A stretch of 64,000 nucleotides of DNA. Origin: Ignavibacteria bacterium (GTDB lineage Bacteria; Bacteroidota; Ignavibacteria; Ch128b). The stretch lies in the NCBI GenBank assembly GCA_013177855.1, contig JABLYA010000006.1:1-64000 (forward strand), written 5' to 3'. Both the position numbers and the translations under genes were made by a program. Below, piece by piece: positions 25,582 to 35,075 of the stretch; position 1 is the first letter of the stretch; every line of letters starts with the position of its first letter. The notes below the pieces were generated by a model. The model did not search any database, was not told the DNA's origin, and saw nothing but the letters and a program-made list of their open reading frames with translations.

Positions 25582-28566
25582 TTATGGTATTAATTCACTT
25601 GTAAGATCACCATTATCATCAATTTGTACTCTAAATTTAAAACCACTCGGGCTTTCCAAAATAACACCGTTTTTTCCAAGTTTCAAAGTTTCACCAGAAA
25701 AAGTTAGATTAGTTGAACCAGTAATGGTAACACCACTCATAAATAAAATTTGAGTATCTGATGTATCTAGAACAAAAGTTCTATTATCAATATAAGTTTT
25801 TATGGCTTGTGTTGTTGATAATGTATCATTACCTTCCGTTAATCCTGTGTTTGTTGAAATATTTACAATTGTTATACCACTTATTGTAATACTTTGAGTA
25901 TAAATATTATACCATTCTTGTGCAATATGACCAAGCGTTAAAGAACTATTTGATGGTAGAATATTACCATAAATTGTACCACCTGATATTGAATAATAAA
26001 AACCTGTTAATCCTGTTAATAATTGATTAACTTCATTTTTTGAGTAAAAATCAAAAAATGTTATATTACCACTACCAAATGTTGAACCTGTTTGATTTAA
26101 AGTACCATTTAAAATTACTAAATCACCATCTAATTGTAAATCACCTACTACATAATAGTTTCCAAAAATTATATTTTGTGTATTTTCAGCGATTCTGATT
26201 GTGGTTGCAGTAGGTATATAATACCAGTTTTTCCAACTTGAAGTATCAATATAATCTTTGACTGCTTTAGTAGTTGAAATACTTTCATTGCCTTCGGTTA
26301 ATCCAGAATTTGTTGAAATATTATAAATTGTTGATCCACTAAGTAAAGTTAAATAATTAGTATAGAAAGTTTGAGCAGTAATTCCTGAAGGAATATATAA
26401 GTTTGTATATGCTGATTCAGGTATTAATGTGTCACCAGAATCAAACCAGTAATTTTCTGCACCAATTTGAGAATCTATATAAGTCTTAATAGCATGTGTA
26501 GTTGAAAGGGTATCATTACTTTCAGTTAAACCTGTGTTTGTTGAAATATTTGTTATGGTATTATTAATTGTTAAACCACTTGTTACAATATTCGTAACAA
26601 ACATTGTTGATGTTGCTTTATTAAATATAAAGCTTGCAGACATATCAATAAATCCTGTAGCATCATTTGGTGTCCAGAATGTAACAGCACTATCAATTGA
26701 TGTTTCAACCATTGTTACAACATTCTTAAGATTGCCGTCAATACCAATCTTAACTGTACCACCAGATGTTGAAGGATTATCTTGATATATAATATAATAA
26801 TCAGGTCTTATACCTCTATCAATTACAAAACCTGCAATTCCAGTACCACCACTAACTCCAGCACCAGTTTCACCATAATTTAAAGTAATAACATTATCTT
26901 TTATGTATAATTGTTCTGTATTTAATGTAGAAACTGTTCCATTTACTGATAAATTACCTTGAACTGTTAAATTATTGTTTAATACTACATTACCATTTAT
27001 TGTTTGTGGTGTTGATGTAGGATTATATTTGACACAATTTGCTAAACTATCTGTCAAACCACTAACTTTTGACATGTTTAATGTAGCATTAATCCATTGT
27101 GAACCATTATGCCATAAATATTGATATGTGTTTTGTGTTACGTTTGTTATTGTTACATCTTCCAAATCTGGTAAGAATTGAGGTATAGTTCCACTAAAGT
27201 CAGCAGTTGTCCAAGTATTTACATGACCATAAACATCAAAAGTTAAACCAACAACTATATTTGAAAGTGAAGGTGTTGTAGTATTTTGACTTACTGTTTT
27301 TGTAGCATGCGAAATATAAATATCATTATTTAATGTTCCACCACCTGTCAAACCTGAAACACCCATTACAGTTCTTCCAGTCAATACTGCTTCTGGTTTC
27401 CAAGTTAATGCGGTTAAATCTAAGTTGTAATTTGTCCAGCCTGATGTTGTATCATATTTTAAGAAACTATTATTAGTTAATGTTGAAATATTCAATAATA
27501 CATCAGCCAATGATGCCAATGTCAAACCTGAAAGTGCAGCATAAGTTATGTATCTATAATCTAATACTGCTGTTCCAGCAGAAGGTGATAATTGTGTTTG
27601 TGTATAATATAAATCATTATGATTGTGGTCTTTATCAGCATAAAATGATCTGTATAGATTACCACCAAAATATTCATAAGAATAATTTGCATCTATATAT
27701 CTTTGACCTTCATATAAAGTTACTGCTGTTAAACCAGTATTTATAAATGTTCTACCGCTCCAATTTGTTTCACTACTTAATTCACTTATTAATGTAGGAT
27801 CTGTAAAGTATAATGAAACAATTTCTTCACCTTCTTTTATTGTACCACCTGTATCAACAAATAGAATTCTATCAGAAGAACCAACCATAAAGTCAAATGA
27901 TAATTCACCTGACATTACATCACCACTTTTGGCAACAAAATTACCTGTTATACCAGTTGCGGTAATAGGTATCCATTTACCTAAAGCACTATTATACTGT
28001 AAGAATTGTCCATCTGTAGCACCAGTTACAACGTCTGTTAAACTACTTAAAGTATGATTATGACTAATAGGTGAAAATAATGCTGTTGTTTGAGCACTTG
28101 TATAAAATATAGCATTTGTTTGAGCACTTGTATAGTATGGTGATAAATCAATAGTAACTGAACTATTAACCCATAAATTAAGTGAACTATTAAATACCAA
28201 TGCTTGTCCGTGTGTTGCTAATGTAATTCCTGAAGAAACATCTAATAAATTTTTCAAGTATGTAACACCAGTTCCACCAGAAAGATTAAATAATAAATTA
28301 TCAACTTCTACTTTTGAGTATGTTTGTGCAGTTGTATAATAACCACTTAAATCAACATTAGCAGTAACATCAAGCCAAGTGTCTTTTGTATTATTCAATA
28401 TAAAGACTCTACCTTCAAGTTCATTACAAGTAACAACCTGACCAGCATATCTTCTTGCATTAGTCAAATATGCGTTCATGTCTGATTCAGTCGCAAATAC
28501 TGAATCTATGTCTAATGAATTAGCGTATTGTCTTTTGAATTGTAATGGAAATAATAGTTCTGCCAT
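25582..28566 (-). CDS. Tail fibre protein (994 aa)
   Basis: N-terminal domain MAELLFPLQFKRQYANSLDI ... GQVVTCNELEGRVFIL resembles the start of the 469-aa fibre (type B docking domain). The shaft has YYTSAQTNAIFYTSAQTTAL, one SHNHTLSSL, and the module DNVITLNYGETGAGV...VIDRGIRPDYYII. Three to four repeats of the kind GLTEGNDTLSTTQAIKTYID follow. The C-terminus FSGETLKLGKNGVILESPSG and FKFRVQIDDNGDLTSELIP is short, without a large tip. Probably one segment of a multi-part fibre. Ends 61 nt before the next fibre gene. Confidence 0.8.
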   Translation of the reverse strand: MAELLFPLQFKRQYANSLDIDSVFATESDMNAYLTNARRYAGQVVTCNELEGRVFILNNTKDTWLDVTANVDLSGYYTTAQTYSKVEVDNLLFNLSGGTGVTYLKNLLDVSSGITLATHGQALVFNSSLNLWVNSSVTIDLSPYYTSAQTNAIFYTSAQTTALFSPISHNHTLSSLTDVVTGATDGQFLQYNSALGKWIPITATGITGNFVAKSGDVMSGELSFDFMVGSSDRILFVDTGGTIKEGEEIVSLYFTDPTLISELSSETNWSGRTFINTGLTAVTLYEGQRYIDANYSYEYFGGNLYRSFYADKDHNHNDLYYTQTQLSPSAGTAVLDYRYITYAALSGLTLASLADVLLNISTLTNNSFLKYDTTSGWTNYNLDLTALTWKPEAVLTGRTVMGVSGLTGGGTLNNDIYISHATKTVSQNTTTPSLSNIVVGLTFDVYGHVNTWTTADFSGTIPQFLPDLEDVTITNVTQNTYQYLWHNGSQWINATLNMSKVSGLTDSLANCVKYNPTSTPQTINGNVVLNNNLTVQGNLSVNGTVSTLNTEQLYIKDNVITLNYGETGAGVSGGTGIAGFVIDRGIRPDYYIIYQDNPSTSGGTVKIGIDGNLKNVVTMVETSIDSAVTFWTPNDATGFIDMSASFIFNKATSTMFVTNIVTSGLTINNTITNISTNTGLTESNDTLSTTHAIKTYIDSQIGAENYWFDSGDTLIPESAYTNLYIPSGITAQTFYTNYLTLLSGSTIYNISTNSGLTEGNESISTTKAVKDYIDTSSWKNWYYIPTATTIRIAENTQNIIFGNYYVVGDLQLDGDLVILNGTLNQTGSTFGSGNITFFDFYSKNEVNQLLTGLTGFYYSISGGTIYGNILPSNSSLTLGHIAQEWYNIYTQSITISGITIVNISTNTGLTEGNDTLSTTQAIKTYIDNRTFVLDTSDTQILFMSGVTITGSTNLTFSGETLKLGKNGVILESPSGFKFRVQIDDNGDLTSELIP

Positions 28567-28576
28567 ATTCTTTTAT

Positions 28577-29986
28577 TTATATTGTTACATTATATGTTGC
28601 TGTTGTACTAAAAGGTTCAACTGGTGTATAGATATAAACTTTATAGTTTATAGCACTATAACCATTTGCGCCTTGTACTGAGACAGTAGTTTGTGTAAAT
28701 ATATCTTTAATTTCAGCGTTCAAACCTTCAACATACTTAACGGATGTAACATTTTGTAATGTTGATGGATAAGCAAATACAACATTCCAAGCACCTGATG
28801 GAATATTTATTGTAAACGTTGAACCATTCACTGGACCAAGAATCGAACCAGATAAAGCTCTTATTAAAGTGCTTGTTGTACCTGAATTTGAATTACCATA
28901 AAAAGCTTTTCTTTTACCAGTAATTGTTACTGTTCTAACTTCTGTAGCACCAGGATATGGGCTATTATAAGGTTGAGAATTACTATCTATTGGTTGAACA
29001 CCTGTTGAGAAAGTACAACTACCACTATATGTATTTGGACCATCAATAATGGTATATGTTTGTAATGTTGGTGTATTAACAGTAGTAGTGATTCCGTTTA
29101 TTATGCAATTTGTAGCATCACCTATTCTATAATTTTGCCAAGCATTTGGGTCCCATATACCACCAACTAAATTTCCAAGAATACTACCTCTTGAGAAATT
29201 GTATGTAAATGCTATTAATGGTTCTGAACCAGATTCTAAATTTGCAGATTGATTTGTAGTTAATGAGAAAGTAGGTGCGTTTAATGTAGGATAAAATGTT
29301 GTTGTTAATAATTCTTTAACAAAATCTGTGAAAGTTGTTCCACTTGGTAATAATGTTTGTGAAGAAATACCACCAACGGATAACATTGAAGTTACATTTT
29401 CTGTTAACACACTTTCTCCTACAGTTGATGAATTAATCCAATATGAACCATCCCATATTATAGTTTGACCAGAAACCAATGAAATTAGATTTACATCAGA
29501 TAAGCCACTTATAGCGGCACCTTGTATATCACTCAATAAATGTGTATGAGCAGTGTTAGACAAATCATAAAAATTATGAGTATGTGAAGTTAATGAATAC
29601 TGACTATGAGTATGAGCCGTATTTGTAATATCGCTCCAAACATGAGTATGACCTGTGGGTGAATAACTTGTTAAAACTGCAACTGTTTGAGCTGAAGTCC
29701 AATATGCACTCAAATCCGTAACATTTTGTACTAGTTGAACCCAGTTCGCAGGATTTGAATAAGGTAATGCAGCAAGATAATAAACACCATTATTAGATGG
29801 TGTATAATCGTTATAAACTGTAACGACCATACCAGGATATGTATAATTAGTACCATCATTCGCTAACCAAATAGATGCGTTAGTAAGGTCGGCTTTAGTT
29901 CCAACCACAGACCTTGCATCTAACGGAGCCGCTATTTGAGGTTCGAAGTTTGCTGAAAATGATGCTATACCTTTTATTCTTGACAT
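28577..29986 (-). CDS. Tail fibre protein (469 aa) with C-terminal tip domain
   Basis: MSRIKGIASFSANFEPQIAA ... PGMVVTVYNDY (docking domain related to the 994-aa fibre), then a short HxH shaft (SPTGHTHVWSD, NTAHTHSQYSL, TSHTHNFYDL, NTAHTHLLSD). The C-terminal half (LTTTFYPTLNAPTFSLTTNQ onward, with TGVQPIDSNSQPYNSPYPGA) is homologous to the end of the 1153-aa fibre. This repeated C-terminal domain is a candidate receptor-binding tip. Confidence 0.8.
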   Translation of the reverse strand: MSRIKGIASFSANFEPQIAAPLDARSVVGTKADLTNASIWLANDGTNYTYPGMVVTVYNDYTPSNNGVYYLAALPYSNPANWVQLVQNVTDLSAYWTSAQTVAVLTSYSPTGHTHVWSDITNTAHTHSQYSLTSHTHNFYDLSNTAHTHLLSDIQGAAISGLSDVNLISLVSGQTIIWDGSYWINSSTVGESVLTENVTSMLSVGGISSQTLLPSGTTFTDFVKELLTTTFYPTLNAPTFSLTTNQSANLESGSEPLIAFTYNFSRGSILGNLVGGIWDPNAWQNYRIGDATNCIINGITTTVNTPTLQTYTIIDGPNTYSGSCTFSTGVQPIDSNSQPYNSPYPGATEVRTVTITGKRKAFYGNSNSGTTSTLIRALSGSILGPVNGSTFTINIPSGAWNVVFAYPSTLQNVTSVKYVEGLNAEIKDIFTQTTVSVQGANGYSAINYKVYIYTPVEPFSTTATYNVTI

Positions 29987-30003
29987 TACTTACTATATAT
30001 TTT

Positions 30004-33000
30004 TTATGTTGTATAAAATCTTAATTTTCTTGCACCAATTGTTGCAGTATTATTTGTCCATAAAATATAAGGTACTGTAATACCTTGTATTATTTCTGAA
30101 CTAGCAGATGTTGTAAATGTTAATAAACTATTTGTTTTTGTTCCACCTATCCATTCCCAAGTATTACTTACTGTATTAAAGAATTGAATGCCTGTAATTG
30201 TTGACCAAGCAACTGGAAATTTTGCTTTTTGTTTATTTACACCATCTTCACCAACCATATCAATTTCAACATATGCTGAATTCATTAATGTCAATGGTTG
30301 TTTTGTTAATGTTGTTATATTTGATGTTGTTCCAAAATAAGGATAAACACCAATTATCGAAACAGATTGTGTTGATGTTGTCCCTGCAGGAAGTGGAGAA
30401 TTATAATTATTTCCTTTGCTTGATTTAGGTTGAACACCCATAGAGTAAGAAACAGTATTTGTCCAAGTATGTGTTCCTGCTGAAACGTAGAAATTATATG
30501 ATATTTGTGAATCTGATAATGATGTTGAAGGTATAGAATAAGTCATACCGTTAGGACCATTATAGTTATAATTTGTAGGATTACCACTTCTATAAGGACT
30601 TGTTGCAGTATATTGTGGATTTATTGAACCTCTGTTAAATGTTGCAGTAAAATTCAATGTCAAACTTTCACCGATTTCATGAAGTCCTGCTTGTGTTAAG
30701 CTAAATCCGTTACTTGGTGCTGTTAATGTTGGGAATAATTCTGGATATAACATCATATCAAATATTTCATAAATTGATTTATTTTCTAAATTTGTACCAC
30801 TTGCAATACCACCAACAGCAATAGCAGTTGTTCCTGCTTCATTAAATATAACTTGTTGAGCTAAATGAGTATGACCAGTTGTTGAATAACCCTGTAATAA
30901 TGCGTTAGTTTGAGAACTTGTATAATAATCACTTAAATCAACATCAAAATCGGCATTAACCCAAGTACCACCAGAATATATTAAAACATCTCCATCAAAT
31001 GGTAATGTAATATCAACATCAGTTAAATTATTTAAATCATGAGTATGTGAAGTTAAACTATAGTTTGTTAATATATTATCAACTTGTGTTTTGGTATAAT
31101 AAATTGCTGTTGAACCTGAAAATGTTGCAGCACTTATTAACAATTCAATTTCAGCTTTATCATATACTTGTAATTTAGTATAATATCTATCATCTAATGT
31201 ACCAGTACCATAAGGTGTTCCAGGTTGTGGATTTAATTCTGTTTTTGTATAATATAAATTATTATGACTATGACCAGTTGTTTTTAAATCATAGAAACCT
31301 ATTTGATGAGGATTTGTAGCACCAGTCATTAAAATATGTGATGTCAATGCAGTACTTGAAGCAAATCCTGTTAATAATGTGTTTATTTGTGATTGTGTAT
31401 AATATCTTTCATCATGAGTGTGTGAAGTATTACTTAAACTTGCTAAACTATGAGTATGCGCAGTATTTTGTAAATCACTTAAATTATGAGTGTGTGAAGT
31501 TATAGAATAAATAGAAGCTAAATTAGAAAATAAACTATCTATTTGTCCTTGTGTATAGAATGAAGTATTTGCTGATAAGAAATTAGCATCTATTTCATCT
31601 TTAGTATAAAGACTTGTTGAAGCACTAATAAAATTGGCATCTATTTGACTTATTGTATAGGTCTGTAACTTAGTATAATATCTATCATCTAAAGCACCAA
31701 CACCAAGTGGACTGTTTACAGGTAACAATTCTGTTTTTGTGAAATATCTATCATCATGTGAGTGTCCTGTTACTGAATAATTTTTAGCAGTTTCACCACT
31801 AGTTTCAATAACTTCACCACCAACTGTTAATTTACCATCACTTGTAATAGAGATAGGAACACTATCAATATAAATAGTTGAACCAGATACCCATAATTCT
31901 TTCCATTGTCTTGTCGGTGAACCAAGAGAAAATGTTCCGTTTGTAGCAGGTATTAAACTACCAGTAATACCAGTTGTTCCTGCTAAAGGAATATACAAAT
32001 TATCTAATTGACCGTTATCTAATTCTGATTTTGTATAATAATTACTTAAATCAAAAGATACTGCTGAATTAATCCATAAACCATTATAATAAATCAAGAA
32101 ATCATTATTTTGAGGTGATGTTATAGAAATTCCACTTAATCCACCGAAATAATGTGTATGTGAACTTAAACTATAATTATTAAATAAATTAATTGTACTT
32201 GCAGAAAGGAAATTATTTTCAACTTCTGATTTTGTGTAAACTAAAGTACTTGCACTTAGGAAATTATCATCAATTTCTTGTTTAGTATAAGTTTGTAACT
32301 TAGTGTAATACAAATCATCTAATTGTCCACCATCCAATTCTAATTTTGTATAATAAATATCACTATGAGTGTGTGAAGTATTTACTATATCAGACCATAA
32401 GTGTGTATGTGCTGTTACAATATCACCCCAAACATGAGTGTGTGATGTGTTACTCAAACCATAAAAACTATGAGTGTGAGATGTGAGAGAATATTGATTG
32501 TGAGTATGAGAAGTTAAAGAATAATCAGTATGTGTATGTGAACTCAAAGCATAATCGGTGTGAGTGTGTGAACTCAAAGAATAGTCAGGATGTGTATGAC
32601 CTGTTATGCTAAAATTAGCATCAATATATTCTCTTGTATAAAATGATGTATTTGCTGATAGGAAATTTGCATTTGCTTCAGATTGTGAATAAAATGATGT
32701 ATTTGCTGATAGGAAATTATCATCAATTTCATCTTTCGTATAAGTTTGTAGTTTGGTGTAATATCTATCATCTAATTCACCAGTTCCACCAGGTGTTCCA
32801 GGTTGAGGATTTAGTTCTGCTTTTGTATATACATCATCTTTTGAATATACATCAGTAATACCATATCCACTTACACCTGTTGGTGTGTTATAAATATGAA
32901 CCCAATTAATCCAAACATCGTTTGTTGATGAACTTAAATCATAAATAGTATAATAATTGCTTGTGAAAGCACTTGTATCAAAAGTGAATGAACTATTAAC

Positions 33001-33465
33001 CCACAAACCATCTTTGTAAACCAAAACTTCATTATTTGTTATTGCACTTAAAGATACATCTATAAGTTCAACTAAATTATGAGTATGTGAAGTTAATGAA
33101 TAATCTTGTAAAATATTTGTTATTGCGGTTTGAGTGTAGTATCTATTATCTAAAGCACCTAAATTAAGTTCTTCTTTAGTATAATAATCTATTTCTGCAG
33201 CTTGTTGTTGAACAATAGTCTTTTGAACAGAATTTAATTTTTCCAATGCAGATATAGCAACAATATTACTTTCAAAATCTAAAACAATATCATTGGAATT
33301 TTCAACCTTTATATAAACAAAATTTGACTTATAATAAAAATATGCTAATTTTGGATCTACGGTGTATTTTAATGTACCATATTTATCGTATATTTTTATA
33401 TACTTGTCCTCTGCGGTAGGTGTTGATATAAAAGTATTTAAAGTATAGTTATATGTTACCATCAA
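30004..33465 (-). CDS. Long tail fibre with 17 HxH motifs (1153 aa)
   Basis: N-terminus VTYNYTLNTFISTPTAEDKY ... KSNFVYIKVENSNDIVLDFE is shared with the 438-aa fibre (type A docking). The shaft is built of YYTKxELxxxxLDDRYY and YSLTSHTH units: I count fifteen HTH and two HSH tripeptides. In T4 gp37, such HxH residues on three chains hold iron ions along the fibre needle, so a trimeric metal-binding shaft is likely. The C-terminal 280 residues (MLYPELFPTLTAPSNGFSLT ... YSMGVQPKSSKGNNYNSPLP) match the tip of the 469-aa fibre. Transcribed with its neighbours. Confidence 0.85.
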   Translation of the reverse strand: MMVTYNYTLNTFISTPTAEDKYIKIYDKYGTLKYTVDPKLAYFYYKSNFVYIKVENSNDIVLDFESNIVAISALEKLNSVQKTIVQQQAAEIDYYTKEELNLGALDNRYYTQTAITNILQDYSLTSHTHNLVELIDVSLSAITNNEVLVYKDGLWVNSSFTFDTSAFTSNYYTIYDLSSSTNDVWINWVHIYNTPTGVSGYGITDVYSKDDVYTKAELNPQPGTPGGTGELDDRYYTKLQTYTKDEIDDNFLSANTSFYSQSEANANFLSANTSFYTREYIDANFSITGHTHPDYSLSSHTHTDYALSSHTHTDYSLTSHTHNQYSLTSHTHSFYGLSNTSHTHVWGDIVTAHTHLWSDIVNTSHTHSDIYYTKLELDGGQLDDLYYTKLQTYTKQEIDDNFLSASTLVYTKSEVENNFLSASTINLFNNYSLSSHTHYFGGLSGISITSPQNNDFLIYYNGLWINSAVSFDLSNYYTKSELDNGQLDNLYIPLAGTTGITGSLIPATNGTFSLGSPTRQWKELWVSGSTIYIDSVPISITSDGKLTVGGEVIETSGETAKNYSVTGHSHDDRYFTKTELLPVNSPLGVGALDDRYYTKLQTYTISQIDANFISASTSLYTKDEIDANFLSANTSFYTQGQIDSLFSNLASIYSITSHTHNLSDLQNTAHTHSLASLSNTSHTHDERYYTQSQINTLLTGFASSTALTSHILMTGATNPHQIGFYDLKTTGHSHNNLYYTKTELNPQPGTPYGTGTLDDRYYTKLQVYDKAEIELLISAATFSGSTAIYYTKTQVDNILTNYSLTSHTHDLNNLTDVDITLPFDGDVLIYSGGTWVNADFDVDLSDYYTSSQTNALLQGYSTTGHTHLAQQVIFNEAGTTAIAVGGIASGTNLENKSIYEIFDMMLYPELFPTLTAPSNGFSLTQAGLHEIGESLTLNFTATFNRGSINPQYTATSPYRSGNPTNYNYNGPNGMTYSIPSTSLSDSQISYNFYVSAGTHTWTNTVSYSMGVQPKSSKGNNYNSPLPAGTTSTQSVSIIGVYPYFGTTSNITTLTKQPLTLMNSAYVEIDMVGEDGVNKQKAKFPVAWSTITGIQFFNTVSNTWEWIGGTKTNSLLTFTTSASSEIIQGITVPYILWTNNTATIGARKLRFYTT

Positions 33466-33521
33466 AAAGACTATTCTGTTTTTATGTATATATTAATACC
33501 AAAAACTAATTTTTTGGAAAT

Positions 33522-33554
33522 TACATTTTTTCTACATTTTTTCTACATTTTTAA
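33522..33554 (+). promoter_or_regulatory. Three 11-bp direct repeats, candidate operator
   Basis: TACATTTTTTC, TACATTTTTTC, TACATTTTTAA stand in tandem, one helical turn apart, just upstream of a TTTAATATATAA promoter motif and the ribbon-helix-helix gene. Such dimer-recognised direct repeats are typical operators of this protein family, so autoregulation is likely (inference). Confidence 0.5.
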
Positions 33555-33564
33555 TGTAATTAAA

Positions 33565-33576
33565 TTTAATATATAA
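33565..33576 (+). promoter_or_regulatory. Putative late promoter TTTAATATATAA
   Basis: Exact TTTAATATATAA, 17 nt before the ATG at 33594 and 10 nt after the direct repeats. Confidence 0.5.
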
Positions 33577-33593
33577 ATTAAAAAACTTGATGT

Positions 33594-33899
33594 ATGAGTG
33601 GTGTAAAAACGATTATCATTGATGAAGATATTCATAAAAAATTAAAAAAATATTGTAAAGACAATAAATTAAAAATTAATGAACTTGTAAATAATTTAAT
33701 CAAGGATTATCTTAATTTTGAATTAAAAGAAAAATCTTTGTTACCTTTAATTTTGAAAGATAACAAAGGAGACATTTTTGAAACTATAATTTGTTCTGAA
33801 ATTACTTCTGAATATAGAAATTCATTACCTAAAGGAATAACTCTGATAAGAAACAGTAAGGATGGTAGTGGTTATATTGCTAATTATAAGCAAGTTTAA
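33594..33899 (+). CDS. Ribbon-helix-helix DNA-binding protein
   Basis: 101 aa. The N-terminal 45 residues (VKTIIIDEDIHKKLKKYCKD, NKLKINELVNNLIKDYL) have the ribbon-helix-helix layout: a short beta strand, then two helices, like Arc/MetJ/CopG. The C-terminal half is a small beta domain (LPKGITLIRNSKDGSGYIAN). It is the only plus-strand gene in 24 kb of minus-strand fibre genes and overlaps the end of the 368-aa gene by 4 nt. It may regulate fibre expression or itself through the 11-bp repeats upstream. Confidence 0.75.
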   Translation: MSGVKTIIIDEDIHKKLKKYCKDNKLKINELVNNLIKDYLNFELKEKSLLPLILKDNKGDIFETIICSEITSEYRNSLPKGITLIRNSKDGSGYIANYKQV

Positions 33900-35002
33900 T
33901 CTATTAATTTAGAATATATATATTGTCGTATGGTCAAACCACCTGTATTGGGAATTATATTTCGCATCCATGTGTGATCAACACTCATTTTCCATTTAGT
34001 AGAATCCCATTCACCTGTAACACTATCAACATTACATATCCAACATATATCATCTTTCATACATGATTGTCCATAAAAATAAGTGATAGAACTATTATAA
34101 TTACTTTCCATTAAAATAATTTGTTTCAATGGTTCTAAATCACCTCTAATATATTTTGTTATATTATCGGCCAATACAGATAAATATTGAGTTCCCCATC
34201 TATCAGATTGTCTTATCGTTAATCTTACTATATAATAGTGACCTTCTTGTATAATAGCAGATGGTTCTAAAATTAAAGTATTTCCACTTATGTTCTCTAT
34301 GATATATTTATTATTATTTATTTCTATAGTTCTACCTATGTAATCTTCTGTAAATATTTTTGTATTATCTATTAATATATTTTCGGATGAACCTGTTGAT
34401 GTTATACCTGAATCTGCAACATGAGTCATTTGTATTAAACCAACTACATCTATTTGTACATTCTTAACAGCATATTCTCTTCTTTTATTACCAGCTTTTA
34501 TTGATTCATCATTTGTATAGTATAATATTGTTTGCTTTTTCCAAACATTATCAATTTCACCATCTTCAAAATACCAATAAATATCTGTTTTTCTTGAAAA
34601 ATAATAACCATTTACTTTTATATATTCTAAATTTTTTTCAACAACTGGTTCACTAAAAACTTTAGTACCATTTACTAGTGTCATGGTTTTATAATAAACG
34701 ACTTTTTTTAACTCACCATTTTCAACAAATGGTACTCTAAATAAACCCAATATAGAAAAATCTATTTCATGGGGTGGTAAATAAGGATCATAAGATTTAT
34801 CAAAGATTAATTCATATATTTTATATTTTTTGTTAAAAATTGGTTCACCATCATGATTTGCAACAATATTGTTTAATATTACAATATCTTCTTCAATTAA
34901 ATCATTGATGAAAGTAAGAGTACAATTTAAATTATCAGATTGTATATTATCTATGGTATTAGTTATTTCAGAATTTTCTATTTCTTTATTTAATTTTTCC
35001 AA
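33896..35002 (-). CDS. Structural protein in the fibre array (368 aa)
   Basis: MEKLNKEIENSEITNTIDNI at the N-terminus, then beta-rich domains with FDKSYDPYLPPHEIDFSILG, NVQIDVVGLIQMTHVADSGI and SVDHTWMRNIIPNTGGLTIR. It lacks the shaft repeats and HxH motifs of the true fibres. It may be a hinge, connector or baseplate-proximal part of the fibre set. No known family. Confidence 0.6.
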   Translation of the reverse strand: MEKLNKEIENSEITNTIDNIQSDNLNCTLTFINDLIEEDIVILNNIVANHDGEPIFNKKYKIYELIFDKSYDPYLPPHEIDFSILGLFRVPFVENGELKKVVYYKTMTLVNGTKVFSEPVVEKNLEYIKVNGYYFSRKTDIYWYFEDGEIDNVWKKQTILYYTNDESIKAGNKRREYAVKNVQIDVVGLIQMTHVADSGITSTGSSENILIDNTKIFTEDYIGRTIEINNNKYIIENISGNTLILEPSAIIQEGHYYIVRLTIRQSDRWGTQYLSVLADNITKYIRGDLEPLKQIILMESNYNSSITYFYGQSCMKDDICWICNVDSVTGEWDSTKWKMSVDHTWMRNIIPNTGGLTIRQYIYSKLID

Positions 35003-35075
35003 ATTTACTTTATTATTTGGAAAATCACTTAAATAAATATACTTTTATTTTATTTTTCATTTTATTATATTATTT

